64,000 nt of DNA from contig JASGCK010000003.1 in NCBI GenBank assembly GCA_030054145.1, positions 62,001 through 126,000 of the forward strand, read 5' to 3'. Under the pieces are notes generated by a model. That model was given only the letters and a program-made list of their open reading frames with translations, ran no database searches and was not told the origin of the DNA. Source of the DNA: Cytophagales bacterium (GTDB lineage: Bacteria > Pseudomonadota > Gammaproteobacteria > Burkholderiales > Burkholderiaceae_C). The translations under genes were made by a program, and so were the position numbers. Shown here in pieces: positions 17,034 through 25,538 of the stretch (positions are counted from its first letter, which is position 1; each line of letters opens with the position of its first letter).

Positions 17034-17066
17034 AAAGGCCGTGTGGCAAATGTGCCCACACGGCCA
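17031..17066 (-). terminator. Intrinsic terminator of the glycerol ABC operon
   Basis: The stem GGCCGTGTGG / CCACACGGCC (17037-17046 and 17056-17065) has 10 perfect pairs and a 9-base loop. On the minus strand it is followed directly by a T-run, the complement of TAAAAA at the flavodoxin stop. It ends transcription after glpV. On the plus strand the T-run is weak. Confidence 0.85.
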
Positions 17067-17099
17067 GCCTTTAGGGCATGGGTTTTGACAACGAAGATG

Positions 17100-18830
17100 T
17101 TAGCGAACCTTGCCGTTTTTCCATGCGGTGATCAACGTGTCATAGGCAATAGTTTGACCTTTTGGCTTTTCATTCGCTAACTTTTTCCAAGGGGCGTTCT
17201 TGTCGCTTAGCCACTTGTTAGGGTCAGACTTGGCGTTGAGCTTGGGCGGGCAAACCGCCATGCCAGAACGCTCTAGGCGGCCCATCACGTCGTCCATTTC
17301 ATTGGCTAGGTTGTCCATCGCGGCTTGGGGGGTCTTCTCGCCCGTTACGGCTACGGCAACGTTCTTCCACCACAGCTGAGCTAGCTTCGGATAGTCTGGC
17401 ACGTTGGTGCCTGTTGGTGTCCACGCCACGCGTGCGGGACTGCGGTAGAACTCTACAAGCCCGCCTAGGTTAGGTGCCATTTTGGTCATGGCTTCGGAGC
17501 GGATATCGCTGTCGCGGATGAAGGTCAGACCCACCGTGGATTTCTTCAAAGACACGGTCTTGCTGGTTACAAACTGCGCATACAGCCAAGCTGCCGCCAC
17601 TTGGTTAGGATTGTGATCCTTAAAAAAGGTCCATGCGCCAACGTCTTGGTAACCATTTTGCATGCCTTGCTTCCAGTACGGGCCGTTTGGTCCAGGAGCC
17701 ATACGCCATTTAGGTGTACCGTCCGCATTGACGACAGGCAGACCTGCCTTGACCATGTCAGCTGTGAAGGCTGTGTACCAAAAAATTTGCTGGGCGATTT
17801 GGCCTTGCGCTGGCACAGGGCCCGCTTCACCAAAGGTCATGCCAATGGCCTCCTTAGGTGCATACTCTTTCATCCAGTCGATGTACTTGGTCAGCGCATA
17901 GACCGCTGCTGGCGAATTGGTAGCGCCGCCGCGAGCTACGGATGCACCTTGCGGTGTGCAGCCATCCGCCGAGGTGCGAATCCCCCACTCGTCAATTGGC
18001 TTTCCGTTTGGAATACCAATGTCAGCCGAGCCCGCCATCGATAGCCATGCATCCGTAAAGCGCCAACCTAACGAGGGGTCTTTTTTGCCGTAGTCCATAT
18101 GCCCATAGATGGGCTTGCCGTCGATCGTCTTCACGTCTTTGCTAAAGAACTTGGCGATGTCCTCGTAAGCGCTCCAGTTTAGTGGCACACCCAGCTCATA
18201 GCCATACTTTGCCTTGAACTGTGCTTTTAGCTCGGGCTTGGCAAATAGATCTGCGCGGAACCAGTACAGATTGGCAAACTGTTGGTCGGGCAACTGGTAC
18301 ATCTTGCCATCGGGGGCGGTTGTAAAGCTAGTACCAATAAAGTCTTTGACATCCAGATTTGGATTGGTCCACTCTTTGCCTGCACCCGTCATATAGTCCG
18401 TTAAGTTCAGAATTTTGCCGTAACGGTAGTGGGTACCGATCAGGTCGGAGTCAGAAATCCAGCCGTCATAAATCGACTTGCCAGACTGCATGGATGTCTG
18501 TAATTTTTCGACCACGTCGCCTTCTTGGATCACATCGTGTTTGACTTTGATGCCCGTAATTTCTTCAAAAGCCTTAGCGAGGGTCTTTGACTCATAGTTG
18601 TGCGTAGTGAGCGTCTCAGACACCGTGCTAATTTCCGTGACACCCTTGGCCTTGAGCTTTTGAGCCGCATCGATAAACCACTTGAGCTCCGCCGTTTGCT
18701 GGGCTTTGGACAAAGTGGAAGGCTGAAACTCGCTATCGATCCACTTTTTGGCTGCGGCTTCATCCGCCCATGTCTGACTACCCATTGCGCAAACAAGTGC
18801 GACTGTTAATGCTGAATATCTAAATTTCAT
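17100..18830 (-). CDS. glpV: Glycerol ABC transporter substrate-binding protein (GlpV type)
   Basis: This is the periplasmic extracellular solute-binding protein of a carbohydrate-type ABC importer. It has a signal peptide (residues 1-22, MKFRYSALTV...QTWADE) and 576 residues, much larger than typical sugar-binding proteins but matching GlpV of the rhizobial GlpSTPQV glycerol importer. Family-like segments include IYDGWISDSDLIG and FGEAGPVPAQGQIAQQIFWY. An AAGGAG ribosome-binding site precedes the ATG. It is the last gene of the operon, after a DUF2160 gene, and is followed by a strong terminator. Glycerol as substrate is inferred from the operon as a whole. Confidence 0.88.
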   Translation of the reverse strand: MKFRYSALTVALVCAMGSQTWADEAAAKKWIDSEFQPSTLSKAQQTAELKWFIDAAQKLKAKGVTEISTVSETLTTHNYESKTLAKAFEEITGIKVKHDVIQEGDVVEKLQTSMQSGKSIYDGWISDSDLIGTHYRYGKILNLTDYMTGAGKEWTNPNLDVKDFIGTSFTTAPDGKMYQLPDQQFANLYWFRADLFAKPELKAQFKAKYGYELGVPLNWSAYEDIAKFFSKDVKTIDGKPIYGHMDYGKKDPSLGWRFTDAWLSMAGSADIGIPNGKPIDEWGIRTSADGCTPQGASVARGGATNSPAAVYALTKYIDWMKEYAPKEAIGMTFGEAGPVPAQGQIAQQIFWYTAFTADMVKAGLPVVNADGTPKWRMAPGPNGPYWKQGMQNGYQDVGAWTFFKDHNPNQVAAAWLYAQFVTSKTVSLKKSTVGLTFIRDSDIRSEAMTKMAPNLGGLVEFYRSPARVAWTPTGTNVPDYPKLAQLWWKNVAVAVTGEKTPQAAMDNLANEMDDVMGRLERSGMAVCPPKLNAKSDPNKWLSDKNAPWKKLANEKPKGQTIAYDTLITAWKNGKVR

Positions 18831-18926
18831 TGCTATCTCCTTAAGTCGAAATAACCCCTGTTATGGAAGGCTCGCAGCTCCAGGGGGAAAAAGCTGTATC
18901 GAGCACTCACGAACCCACATCTCAAA

Positions 18927-19235
18927 TTAGCCTCTGCGCATAATCAAAACGAGCAAACTCATGGATAGAACGAAGCTGATCCAGATCGTTGGCTCGGTTT
19001 GTAAATCCATCCATTCAACGAGTTTTCCACTGACACCGACGAAGGCTAAGTTGGTATAGGCGGCGGCTAATAGGCCGATGAACAGACGGTCACCACGCGT
19101 GGTCTCGATTGGCAAGAAGCCACGGCGCAGGCTGGTGGGGGATTTGATCTCCCACACGGTCATACCAAACAGCATCAACACAATGCAAATAAAAAATACA
19201 GCCACAGGTGTGGTCCAAGCCATCCACTCAAACAT
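18927..19235 (-). CDS. DUF2160 small membrane protein of the glycerol importer operon
   Basis: The protein has 102 residues with three predicted transmembrane segments, at about 10-27, 50-65 and 82-98. DUF2160 proteins are regularly found between the permease and binding-protein genes of GlpSTPQV-type operons, as here, and their function is not known. A stabilising subunit of the transporter is a reasonable guess. The gap of 96 bases to glpV holds a short ATAAC/GTTAT inverted repeat and the glpV ribosome-binding site. Confidence 0.85.
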   Translation of the reverse strand: MFEWMAWTTPVAVFFICIVLMLFGMTVWEIKSPTSLRRGFLPIETTRGDRLFIGLLAAAYTNLAFVGVSGKLVEWMDLQTEPTIWISFVLSMSLLVLIMRRG

Positions 19236-19271
19236 AGTTATCTCCTCTTGCTGGGTAAGGTTGAGCGGCGG

Positions 19272-20090
19272 TCATACGCGCCCCATCGCAAAACCTTTGG
19301 CGATGTAATTACGAACAAACCAGATCACGATGCCGCCAGGGACAATCGTCAAGACACCCGCAGCTGCCAGCGTCGCCCAGTCCATGCCAGACGCAGATAC
19401 TGTACGGGTCATGATGGCAACAATGGGCTTGGCGTTGACGCTGGTCAGCGTGCGGGCCAGCAGTAACTCCACCCAACTGAACATGAAGCAAAAGAAGGCT
19501 GCCACGCCCACGCCTGATTTGATGAGAGGCAAAAATATCTTGATAAAGAACGCGGGAAAAGTGTAGCCATCAATATAGGCGGTTTCGTCAATCTCGCGCG
19601 GGATACCGCTCATAAATCCTTCCAATATCCACACGGCCAGTGGCACGTTAAACAGCAGGTGAGCCAGAGCAACCGCCACATGCGTATCCATTAACCCTAC
19701 TGTGGTGTAGAGCTGAAAAAAGGGTAGCAAAAATACGGCAGGCGGTGTCATGCGGTTGGTAAGTAGCCAGAAGAAAACATGCTTGTCACCTAGAAAGGTG
19801 TAACGTGAAAATGCGTAGGCCGCAGGCAGTGCAACGGTAAGCGAAATCACTGTGTTGATGGCAACATAGATGAGGCTATTGATGTAGCCCGAATACCACG
19901 AAGCATCGGTAAAGATGGTTGCGTAATTAGCCCAAGTGAAATGTTCAGGAAACAGCGAGAAACCAGCCACGATCTCTTGGTTGGTCTTGAACGACATATT
20001 GAGCATCCAGTAGATGGGCAATAGCGCAAAGACGATGTAGCAGATTAAAAATAATGTGCGTTTTTGCAATCGTGGCTTATGCATGAGCAC
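19272..20090 (-). CDS. glpQ: Glycerol ABC transporter permease (GlpQ type)
   Basis: This is a MalG-like inner-membrane permease of 272 residues with six hydrophobic segments. The cytoplasmic EAA loop that docks with the ATPase is visible near residues 164-183 (EIDETAYIDGYTFPAFFIKI). The reading frame overlaps the end of glpP by 14 bases, which implies translational coupling. A second ATG two codons in is an equally possible start. It pairs with GlpP to form the channel. Confidence 0.9.
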   Translation of the reverse strand: MLMHKPRLQKRTLFLICYIVFALLPIYWMLNMSFKTNQEIVAGFSLFPEHFTWANYATIFTDASWYSGYINSLIYVAINTVISLTVALPAAYAFSRYTFLGDKHVFFWLLTNRMTPPAVFLLPFFQLYTTVGLMDTHVAVALAHLLFNVPLAVWILEGFMSGIPREIDETAYIDGYTFPAFFIKIFLPLIKSGVGVAAFFCFMFSWVELLLARTLTSVNAKPIVAIMTRTVSASGMDWATLAAAGVLTIVPGGIVIWFVRNYIAKGFAMGRV

Positions 20091-20970
20091 CCTCCTTGTC
20101 TTGCGTACCCACGCGCTGCATCCAGTTGTACAAAATAAAGCACAGCAACAAAATGATTAGGAAGTAGATCAACGAAAACGCTGCAGCTGGTCCTAGATCA
20201 AATTGCCCAACAGCTTTCTGCGTTAAAAACTGCGATAGGAACGTGGTTGCGTCACCTGGCCCACCGCCAGTCAGCACAAAGGGCTCGGTATAGATCATGA
20301 AGCTGTCCATAAAGCGCAGTAACACGGCAATCATCAAGACCCCCCGCATCTTGGGCAGCTGCACATAACGGAACACATCCAGCTTACTAGCACCGTCAAT
20401 GCTAGCCGCTTGATAATAAGCATCGGGTATGGAGCGCAGACCTGCATAGCCTAGCAGCGCGACCAACGGTGTCCAATGCCATACGTCCATCAGCAGTACT
20501 GTCAACCATGCGTGAATCGGATTACCAGCGTAACTGTAGTCAATACCCAAACCTTGCAGGGCCGCCCCCATCAAACCAATATCCGTGCGGCCAAAAATTT
20601 GCCAGATGGTGCCCACCACATTCCATGGAATCAGCAGTGACAGCGATACGATGACCAGCACTGCGGATGACTTCCAGCCCTCGGATGGCATGGATAAGGC
20701 CAACAAAATGCCCAGTGGCAACTCCACCGCGAGTACCGAAAAGGAGAACGTCAACTGCCGCAGTAGCGCACCATGTAATTCTTGGTCGCGCATGATGGCG
20801 GCAAACCACTCGATGCCAACAAAAACGCGCCGCTCTGGTGAAATAATGTCTTGTACCGAATAGTTCACCACCGTCATCAAAGGCAAGATAGCTGAAAACG
20901 CCACACACAAGAGCACAGGCAGGATCAGAAACCATGCCTTTTGGTTGATCGGCTTGATGGTTGTGCTCAT
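20077..20970 (-). CDS. glpP: Glycerol ABC transporter permease (GlpP type)
   Basis: This is a MalF-like inner-membrane permease of 297 residues with a short cytoplasmic N-terminus and six hydrophobic segments. The EAA-type loop lies near residues 186-206 (PDAYYQAASIDGASKLDVFR). The ATG overlaps the glpT stop as ATGA. It forms the transport path with GlpQ and is energised by GlpS/GlpT. Confidence 0.9.
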   Translation of the reverse strand: MSTTIKPINQKAWFLILPVLLCVAFSAILPLMTVVNYSVQDIISPERRVFVGIEWFAAIMRDQELHGALLRQLTFSFSVLAVELPLGILLALSMPSEGWKSSAVLVIVSLSLLIPWNVVGTIWQIFGRTDIGLMGAALQGLGIDYSYAGNPIHAWLTVLLMDVWHWTPLVALLGYAGLRSIPDAYYQAASIDGASKLDVFRYVQLPKMRGVLMIAVLLRFMDSFMIYTEPFVLTGGGPGDATTFLSQFLTQKAVGQFDLGPAAAFSLIYFLIILLLCFILYNWMQRVGTQDKEGAHA

Positions 20971-22043
20971 GCCACGATCTCCTCGTTTTTATAAAAGCAA
21001 CTGTAAGCCCCTATGACCTTGAGCCACACTGTGTCGCCAGCTACCAGTTGCAGCGCATCTGCCGACAGGCGCACCTTGAGCATTGACCCAGCAAAGTCCG
21101 CACTCAGAATCATATGCGTGCCTACGTCTTGAACGCGCGCGACGGTTGCGGGCAGACTTCCTTCGGTGTGGGGATTAGCCAAACTTAAATATTCTGGTCG
21201 AATGCCAAGCTTGATATCGCCCATAGGCAACACCCGATCAGAGGGCAAGCTTAGCGTTTCACCGCCAATTTGCAGACCTGTCGCAGTGACGTGTCCTGAT
21301 AAAAAATTCATGCCTGGTGAGCCGATGAAGTGACCGACAAAAGTGTGGCTCGGACGCTCGAATAAATCAGCGGGCGAACCCATTTGCACCGCCTTGCCGC
21401 GTGTCATGACTACCACGTGATCGGCAAAAGTCAAGGCTTCGACTTGGTCATGAGTGACATAGATAAGGGTCAATTTGAGCTCGCGGTGAATCTGTTTGAG
21501 CTTGCGGCGTAATTGCCATTTCAGATGTGGATCAATGACCGTCAGTGGCTCGTCAAATAACACGGCAGAAACGTTAGGACGCACCAAGCCCCGACCTAGG
21601 GATATTTTTTGCTTGGCATCTGCCGCAAGACCTGCGGCGCGTTGGTTCAATTGCCCGCTCAGCTCCAAAATTTCTGCAATTTCACCAACTCGTTTGTCAA
21701 TTTGCGCTTTAGCCATCTTGCGATTTCGCAGAGGAAACGCCAAGTTTTCGGCCACTGTCATCGTGTCGTAAATCACGGGGAACTGGAACACCTGAGCGAT
21801 ATTACGCTGCTGCGGCGTTTCGTGCGTCACGTCGCGACCATCGAACAGCACACTTCCTTGTGAAGGTGCTACTAAACCAGACATGATGTTGAGTAGCGTC
21901 GTCTTTCCGCAACCTGATGGCCCCAATAATGCATACGCACCACCATCTTCAAAGGTCATTTTCAATGGCAGCAGAGCGTAGTCGCTGTCCTGCTGGGGGT
22001 TACGTCTATAGGCGTGGGCTAAGTCTAGTGCAATACGTGCCAT
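20967..22043 (-). CDS. glpT: Glycerol ABC transporter ATPase with degenerate signature motif (GlpT type)
   Basis: This is one of two nucleotide-binding subunits. Walker A is GPSGCGKTT, Walker B VLFDEP, and the H-loop His is present in YVTHDQVEAL. The ABC signature LSGGQ is replaced by LAADAKQKISLGRG, so it cannot complete a canonical site in the partner subunit. A TOBE-like regulatory domain follows from about residue 240. The start at 22043 (MARIALDLAHAY, 358 residues) lies one base after the glpS stop; longer frames overlap glpS with unrelated sequence. The symbol follows the rhizobial glycerol system and is not the E. coli glycerol-3-phosphate antiporter. Confidence 0.9.
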   Translation of the reverse strand: MARIALDLAHAYRRNPQQDSDYALLPLKMTFEDGGAYALLGPSGCGKTTLLNIMSGLVAPSQGSVLFDGRDVTHETPQQRNIAQVFQFPVIYDTMTVAENLAFPLRNRKMAKAQIDKRVGEIAEILELSGQLNQRAAGLAADAKQKISLGRGLVRPNVSAVLFDEPLTVIDPHLKWQLRRKLKQIHRELKLTLIYVTHDQVEALTFADHVVVMTRGKAVQMGSPADLFERPSHTFVGHFIGSPGMNFLSGHVTATGLQIGGETLSLPSDRVLPMGDIKLGIRPEYLSLANPHTEGSLPATVARVQDVGTHMILSADFAGSMLKVRLSADALQLVAGDTVWLKVIGAYSCFYKNEEIVA

Positions 22044-22044
22044 A

Positions 22045-23118
22045 TCAGCGCCCTCTCTCTTGAACGGGAAGCAGTAGGAGTAGCCCATGCGCATCAAAAA
22101 AATAGGCCTGCGCAGGATTGAAATACAAAGTGAGGGCGGTGCCGATTTCAACGTAGTGCACGCCAGTCAGTTGCGCCACCAACTCGCCAACTTGAGTGTG
22201 TACGTGAACAAAAGTGTCTGAGCCAGAAATTTCGGATAACTCCACAGTACCCGATAGCGCCAGATCTCGATCCTGTGCATGAATACGCATGGCACTGGCA
22301 CGCAGACCAACGGTCAGCTTTTGCGTGGCTTGTGATGGCAACTGCTGCATGAGCAAGGGTCCACCATCTAGTCGCACGCCATCGGCGACAGCCGTAGCTG
22401 ATAGAAGGTTCATAGGGGGATCGCTAAAGGCGCGCGCCACACGAAGCGATGCAGGCTTGTGGAAGACTTCTGCCGTAGGGCCATATTGCAGCAGTTCTCC
22501 TGCGTCCAGCACGGCCGTGTAACCACCCAATAGCAGGGCTTCACCAGGCTCCGTGGTTGCATAGACCACCGTGGAATCCCCAGCAGCGAACAATGCACTT
22601 AGCTCGTCACGTAGCTCTTCGCGCAATTTGTAGTCTAGATTGACCAAAGGTTCGTCCAGCAACATCAACGGCGCACCTTTTGCCAGTGCGCGGGCTAGGG
22701 CTACACGCTGCTGTTGGCCGCCAGAGAGCTCTGAAGGTAGCCGATCCAAAAACATATCAATGTGCAATTTTTCTGCTAACTCGTTCACGCGTTGGCGTAC
22801 ATTTTTTTCTCCACGCAAATTGAGCGGAGACGCGATATTGTCACGAACCTTCATGGATGGGTAGTTGATGAACTGCTGGTACACCATGGCCACATTTCGT
22901 TCGCGCACTGGCACGCCGACCACATCTACTCCATCGACCTGCACACGCCCAGCAGTGGGGACATCTAACCCAGCCATGATACGCATCAGACTGGTTTTGC
23001 CCGCTTGTGTGGCGCCCAACAATACCGTTACTGCGCCACTGCGCGGTGCGATCGTCATGTTGTGCAACCAAGTCTGAGAGCCTACCTTTTTGTTGATGCC
23101 TTCTAGGGTCAACTGCAT
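22045..23118 (-). CDS. glpS: Glycerol ABC transporter ATPase lacking the H-loop His (GlpS type)
   Basis: This is the second nucleotide-binding subunit (357 residues) and the first gene of the operon. Walker A is GATQAGKTS, the signature LSGGQQQR is intact, and Walker B is LMLLDEP. The H-loop reads ATTEPGEA where His is expected. Combined with the degenerate signature of GlpT, this predicts one competent and one dead ATP site per heterodimer. A C-terminal TOBE-like region is present. The promoter should lie in 23119-23197; an AAAGG box about 6 bases before the ATG can act as ribosome-binding site. No regulator gene is adjacent. Confidence 0.9.
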   Translation of the reverse strand: MQLTLEGINKKVGSQTWLHNMTIAPRSGAVTVLLGATQAGKTSLMRIMAGLDVPTAGRVQVDGVDVVGVPVRERNVAMVYQQFINYPSMKVRDNIASPLNLRGEKNVRQRVNELAEKLHIDMFLDRLPSELSGGQQQRVALARALAKGAPLMLLDEPLVNLDYKLREELRDELSALFAAGDSTVVYATTEPGEALLLGGYTAVLDAGELLQYGPTAEVFHKPASLRVARAFSDPPMNLLSATAVADGVRLDGGPLLMQQLPSQATQKLTVGLRASAMRIHAQDRDLALSGTVELSEISGSDTFVHVHTQVGELVAQLTGVHYVEIGTALTLYFNPAQAYFFDAHGLLLLLPVQERGR

Positions 23119-23197
23119 GACGTCGCCTTTGTTTTGTATTGACTGCTAAATGTTCGAGTAAGAATATTTTGATTCCTTTTTTTATGCTCTTGCATGG

Positions 23198-23425
23198 GTG
23201 TTTACCCTTTATAAGCTCGTAGGTGCAGCGGTTGTCTCTGCGAGCCTAGTGGCGCTTGCAGCGGAGTCTTTTAATGATGGCTTGAGAGCCTATTATTTTG
23301 CTTTTGCGGTGATCGGCTGGTTTGTCTCGCCGCTTGTATTCTCTATTGCCACGGCAGCCGTGATTGTTGTCTTGTACAGGCGCGAATTCAAATCGGATGT
23401 GCTAGCTGTGCTGCAAAACGATTAG
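23198..23425 (+). CDS. Small two-helix membrane protein, unrecognised
   Basis: The protein has 75 residues, starts at GTG, and has two strongly hydrophobic segments, at about 5-22 and 30-61 (the second perhaps split in two), with a basic C-terminal tail (YRREFKSD). I do not recognise a family. No ATG is in frame nearby and the ribosome-binding site is poor. It is divergent from glpS and its last four bases overlap the convergent trhO stop. Real coding is likely from the hydrophobicity pattern and tight packing but not certain. Confidence 0.5.
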   Translation: MFTLYKLVGAAVVSASLVALAAESFNDGLRAYYFAFAVIGWFVSPLVFSIATAAVIVVLYRREFKSDVLAVLQND

Positions 23426-24267
23426 CTAAAAAATCGACTTTGTTCGCCCAAATCTTGCGGCTTTAAATCTTTGCCCAGCGCCTCGCGCTGATCAAACACG
23501 AAGCACGCGCCGCTGTAGTGATTGGATGCGTTGAACGCACCGTCCTCGTGCGCGTCTTCCAAGGTCTCCTCAAAGTATTTGAGGATGCCGCCTTCTAGTT
23601 GATAGACATCGGTAAGCCCTGCCTCGCGCATAAAAATGGCTGCTTTTTCGCAGCGAATGCCGCCTGTGCAAAAGCTCACAACGGTTTTGTTTTCTAATTC
23701 GGCTCGGTTGGCTAAAAATGCGTCGGGGAATTCGCTAAATTTTTTAATGCGCCAGTCAATGGCGCCTTTAAACGTGCCGTAGTCCACTTCAAAATCATTG
23801 CGCGTATCTAGGGTGACAACGGGTTTGCCGTGGTCATCGTGTCCCTGATCTAGCCAGCGTTTGAGGGTTTTGGCATCGACCGCTGGCGCGCGTACCGTCG
23901 CGGCTGGATCAAAGCTGGGCTTGATCGTGGGGTGGTTCATGCGGATGATTTCGGGCTTGACCCGCACGATGAGTTTTCGAAATGGCTGCGCGGCTGACCA
24001 ACTGCGTTTGATCGCTAAACGCGCAAATCTTTCGTCCTCTAACAGTTGACAAATAAATGGATTGATGTGCGCTGCTTTGCCAGCCAAAAAAAGATTGATG
24101 CCCTCGTGTGCCAACAGCACCGTGCCTTTGAGTGCCAAGCCGTCGGCTGTGGCTTTGAGGCTTTGACACAAAGCGTCCGCATCGGGCAGCGCCACAAAAT
24201 GATAGGCAGCGATGTTGAGGATATTGGCGGCGTTTGGGGGCGGATGGTTTGTGCTTTGACTTGTCAT
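23422..24267 (-). CDS. trhO: tRNA uridine(34) hydroxylase, rhodanese-fold (TrhO/YceA)
   Basis: TrhO makes 5-hydroxyuridine at the tRNA wobble position using oxygen. An N-terminal UPF0176 domain ([17 protein letters not shown]) precedes a rhodanese domain with the active Cys in [13 protein letters not shown] near residue 199. The motif [16 protein letters not shown] near 153 is typical. The start at 24267 ([10 protein letters not shown]) was preferred over one 57 bases upstream because the extra residues are basic and non-conserved; this choice is not secure. It converges on the small membrane protein gene. Confidence 0.92.
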   Translation of the reverse strand: MTSQSTNHPPPNAANILNIAAYHFVALPDADALCQSLKATADGLALKGTVLLAHEGINLFLAGKAAHINPFICQLLEDERFARLAIKRSWSAAQPFRKLIVRVKPEIIRMNHPTIKPSFDPAATVRAPAVDAKTLKRWLDQGHDDHGKPVVTLDTRNDFEVDYGTFKGAIDWRIKKFSEFPDAFLANRAELENKTVVSFCTGGIRCEKAAIFMREAGLTDVYQLEGGILKYFEETLEDAHEDGAFNASNHYSGACFVFDQREALGKDLKPQDLGEQSRFFS

Positions 24268-24362
24268 GTTACGTCTTGTTTTTGTTGTTTCGTCGCATGG
24301 GCGTGCTTTTTTGTTGCACTGCAACCTAAAATCAAACTATCCAAAATAGACGCGCCAATTTT

Positions 24363-25529
24363 ATGAATGCTTCGAAGACTCTCAACACTTCTATTGTCCG
24401 ATTTTTTCTCATGCCCATCGCAGTCATCGTGGGCGCTGCCGCACTCAGTGCCTGTAGCCCCAAGGAAAAATCGACTCCGCCCGAAGTGATTCGTCCTGTT
24501 CAGGTCATGACGGTGGGGGCGGCTTCTGTTGCTGCTGCGATGACGTATTCAGCGGAAATTCGCCCACGTATTGAATCGCAACTGGCGTTTCGTGTGGGCG
24601 GCAAGGTAGTTGAGCGCTTGGTTGAGCTGGGCGCGTCGGTGCGTAAAAACCAAGTGCTGATGCGGCTTGATCCTGCTGATTTGCAGTTGTCGGCGAACGC
24701 CGCTTTGGCACAAGTTGCCGCAGCAAAAGCCCATGACGATGTGGCGCAGGCGGCGCTTAAGCGAGCGCAAGAGTTAGCGCGGCAAAATTTCATTAGTGCG
24801 GGCGCATTAGATCAAGCCGTGGGGCAGGCGAACGTGACTCATGCGTCACTATTGGCTGCTCAAGCAACAAGCGCACAAGGCCTGAACGCAACCGCATATG
24901 GGACGCTCAGAGCGGATGCCGATGGCGTGGTCACGGCATTAACGGCGGAGGTTGGGCAGGTTGTGGCAGCGGGAACGCCTGTCATCAAGGTCTCGGCAAG
25001 TGGCGCAAAAGATGTGGTGTTTGCTGTGCCCGATCGTGTGGTGGGCAGATTGAAGAGCGGCACTCAGATAGATGTGCAGTTATGGGCTCAATCGGGCGTG
25101 ACTTTAAGCGCGGTGGTGCGCGATATCTCGGCCATTGCGGATCCGCTAACGCGCACGTTTGTGATTAAAGCGACGCTGAATGATGTCAATCACGTTGCAC
25201 CGCTGGGTGCAACCGCAACAGTGGTGCTGCGCGATGCATCCTCCAGTCCTAAGGCTGGTGCAGAATCATCAACCATCATCATCCCTCTTGCCAGTGTGGT
25301 GGAAGCCCAAGGCAAGACGGCTGTATGGGTGGTTGAAACGGCAGCCAATACGAGTGTCGTCAAAAAACGCGCCATCACGCTGGTGCCAGTGCTGCCAGCC
25401 GCTGGCGCAGATGCGCAGGTCGCAGTGGCGAGTGGTCTCGCCGCAGGCGCGGTGATTGTGACGGCGGGCGTTCATACGCTGACCGAAGGGCAAAAAGTGC
25501 GGCTCCTCAGCGAAGCGGCCAAACCCTAA
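24363..25529 (+). CDS. RND efflux periplasmic adaptor (lipoprotein)
   Basis: This membrane fusion protein of 388 residues links an RND pump to an outer-membrane channel. A lipoprotein signal ends in LSAC (lipidated Cys near residue 31). A split biotinyl-lipoyl domain (RIESQLAFRVGGKVVERL and YGTLRADADGVV) flanks a short helical hairpin, followed by a beta-barrel domain. It lies 9 bases before the pump gene and is co-transcribed with it. No outer-membrane factor or regulator is adjacent, so an unlinked TolC-like channel must be used. Confidence 0.93.
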   Translation: MNASKTLNTSIVRFFLMPIAVIVGAAALSACSPKEKSTPPEVIRPVQVMTVGAASVAAAMTYSAEIRPRIESQLAFRVGGKVVERLVELGASVRKNQVLMRLDPADLQLSANAALAQVAAAKAHDDVAQAALKRAQELARQNFISAGALDQAVGQANVTHASLLAAQATSAQGLNATAYGTLRADADGVVTALTAEVGQVVAAGTPVIKVSASGAKDVVFAVPDRVVGRLKSGTQIDVQLWAQSGVTLSAVVRDISAIADPLTRTFVIKATLNDVNHVAPLGATATVVLRDASSSPKAGAESSTIIIPLASVVEAQGKTAVWVVETAANTSVVKKRAITLVPVLPAAGADAQVAVASGLAAGAVIVTAGVHTLTEGQKVRLLSEAAKP

Positions 25530-25538
25530 GGATTTGCG

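Noticed and set aside
17037..17065. Terminator for the flavodoxin gene on the plus strand
   Set aside because: The stem is followed by AGCCTTTAGG with no proper T-run on that strand; the minus-strand T-run makes it the glpV terminator, though weak bidirectional use is possible.
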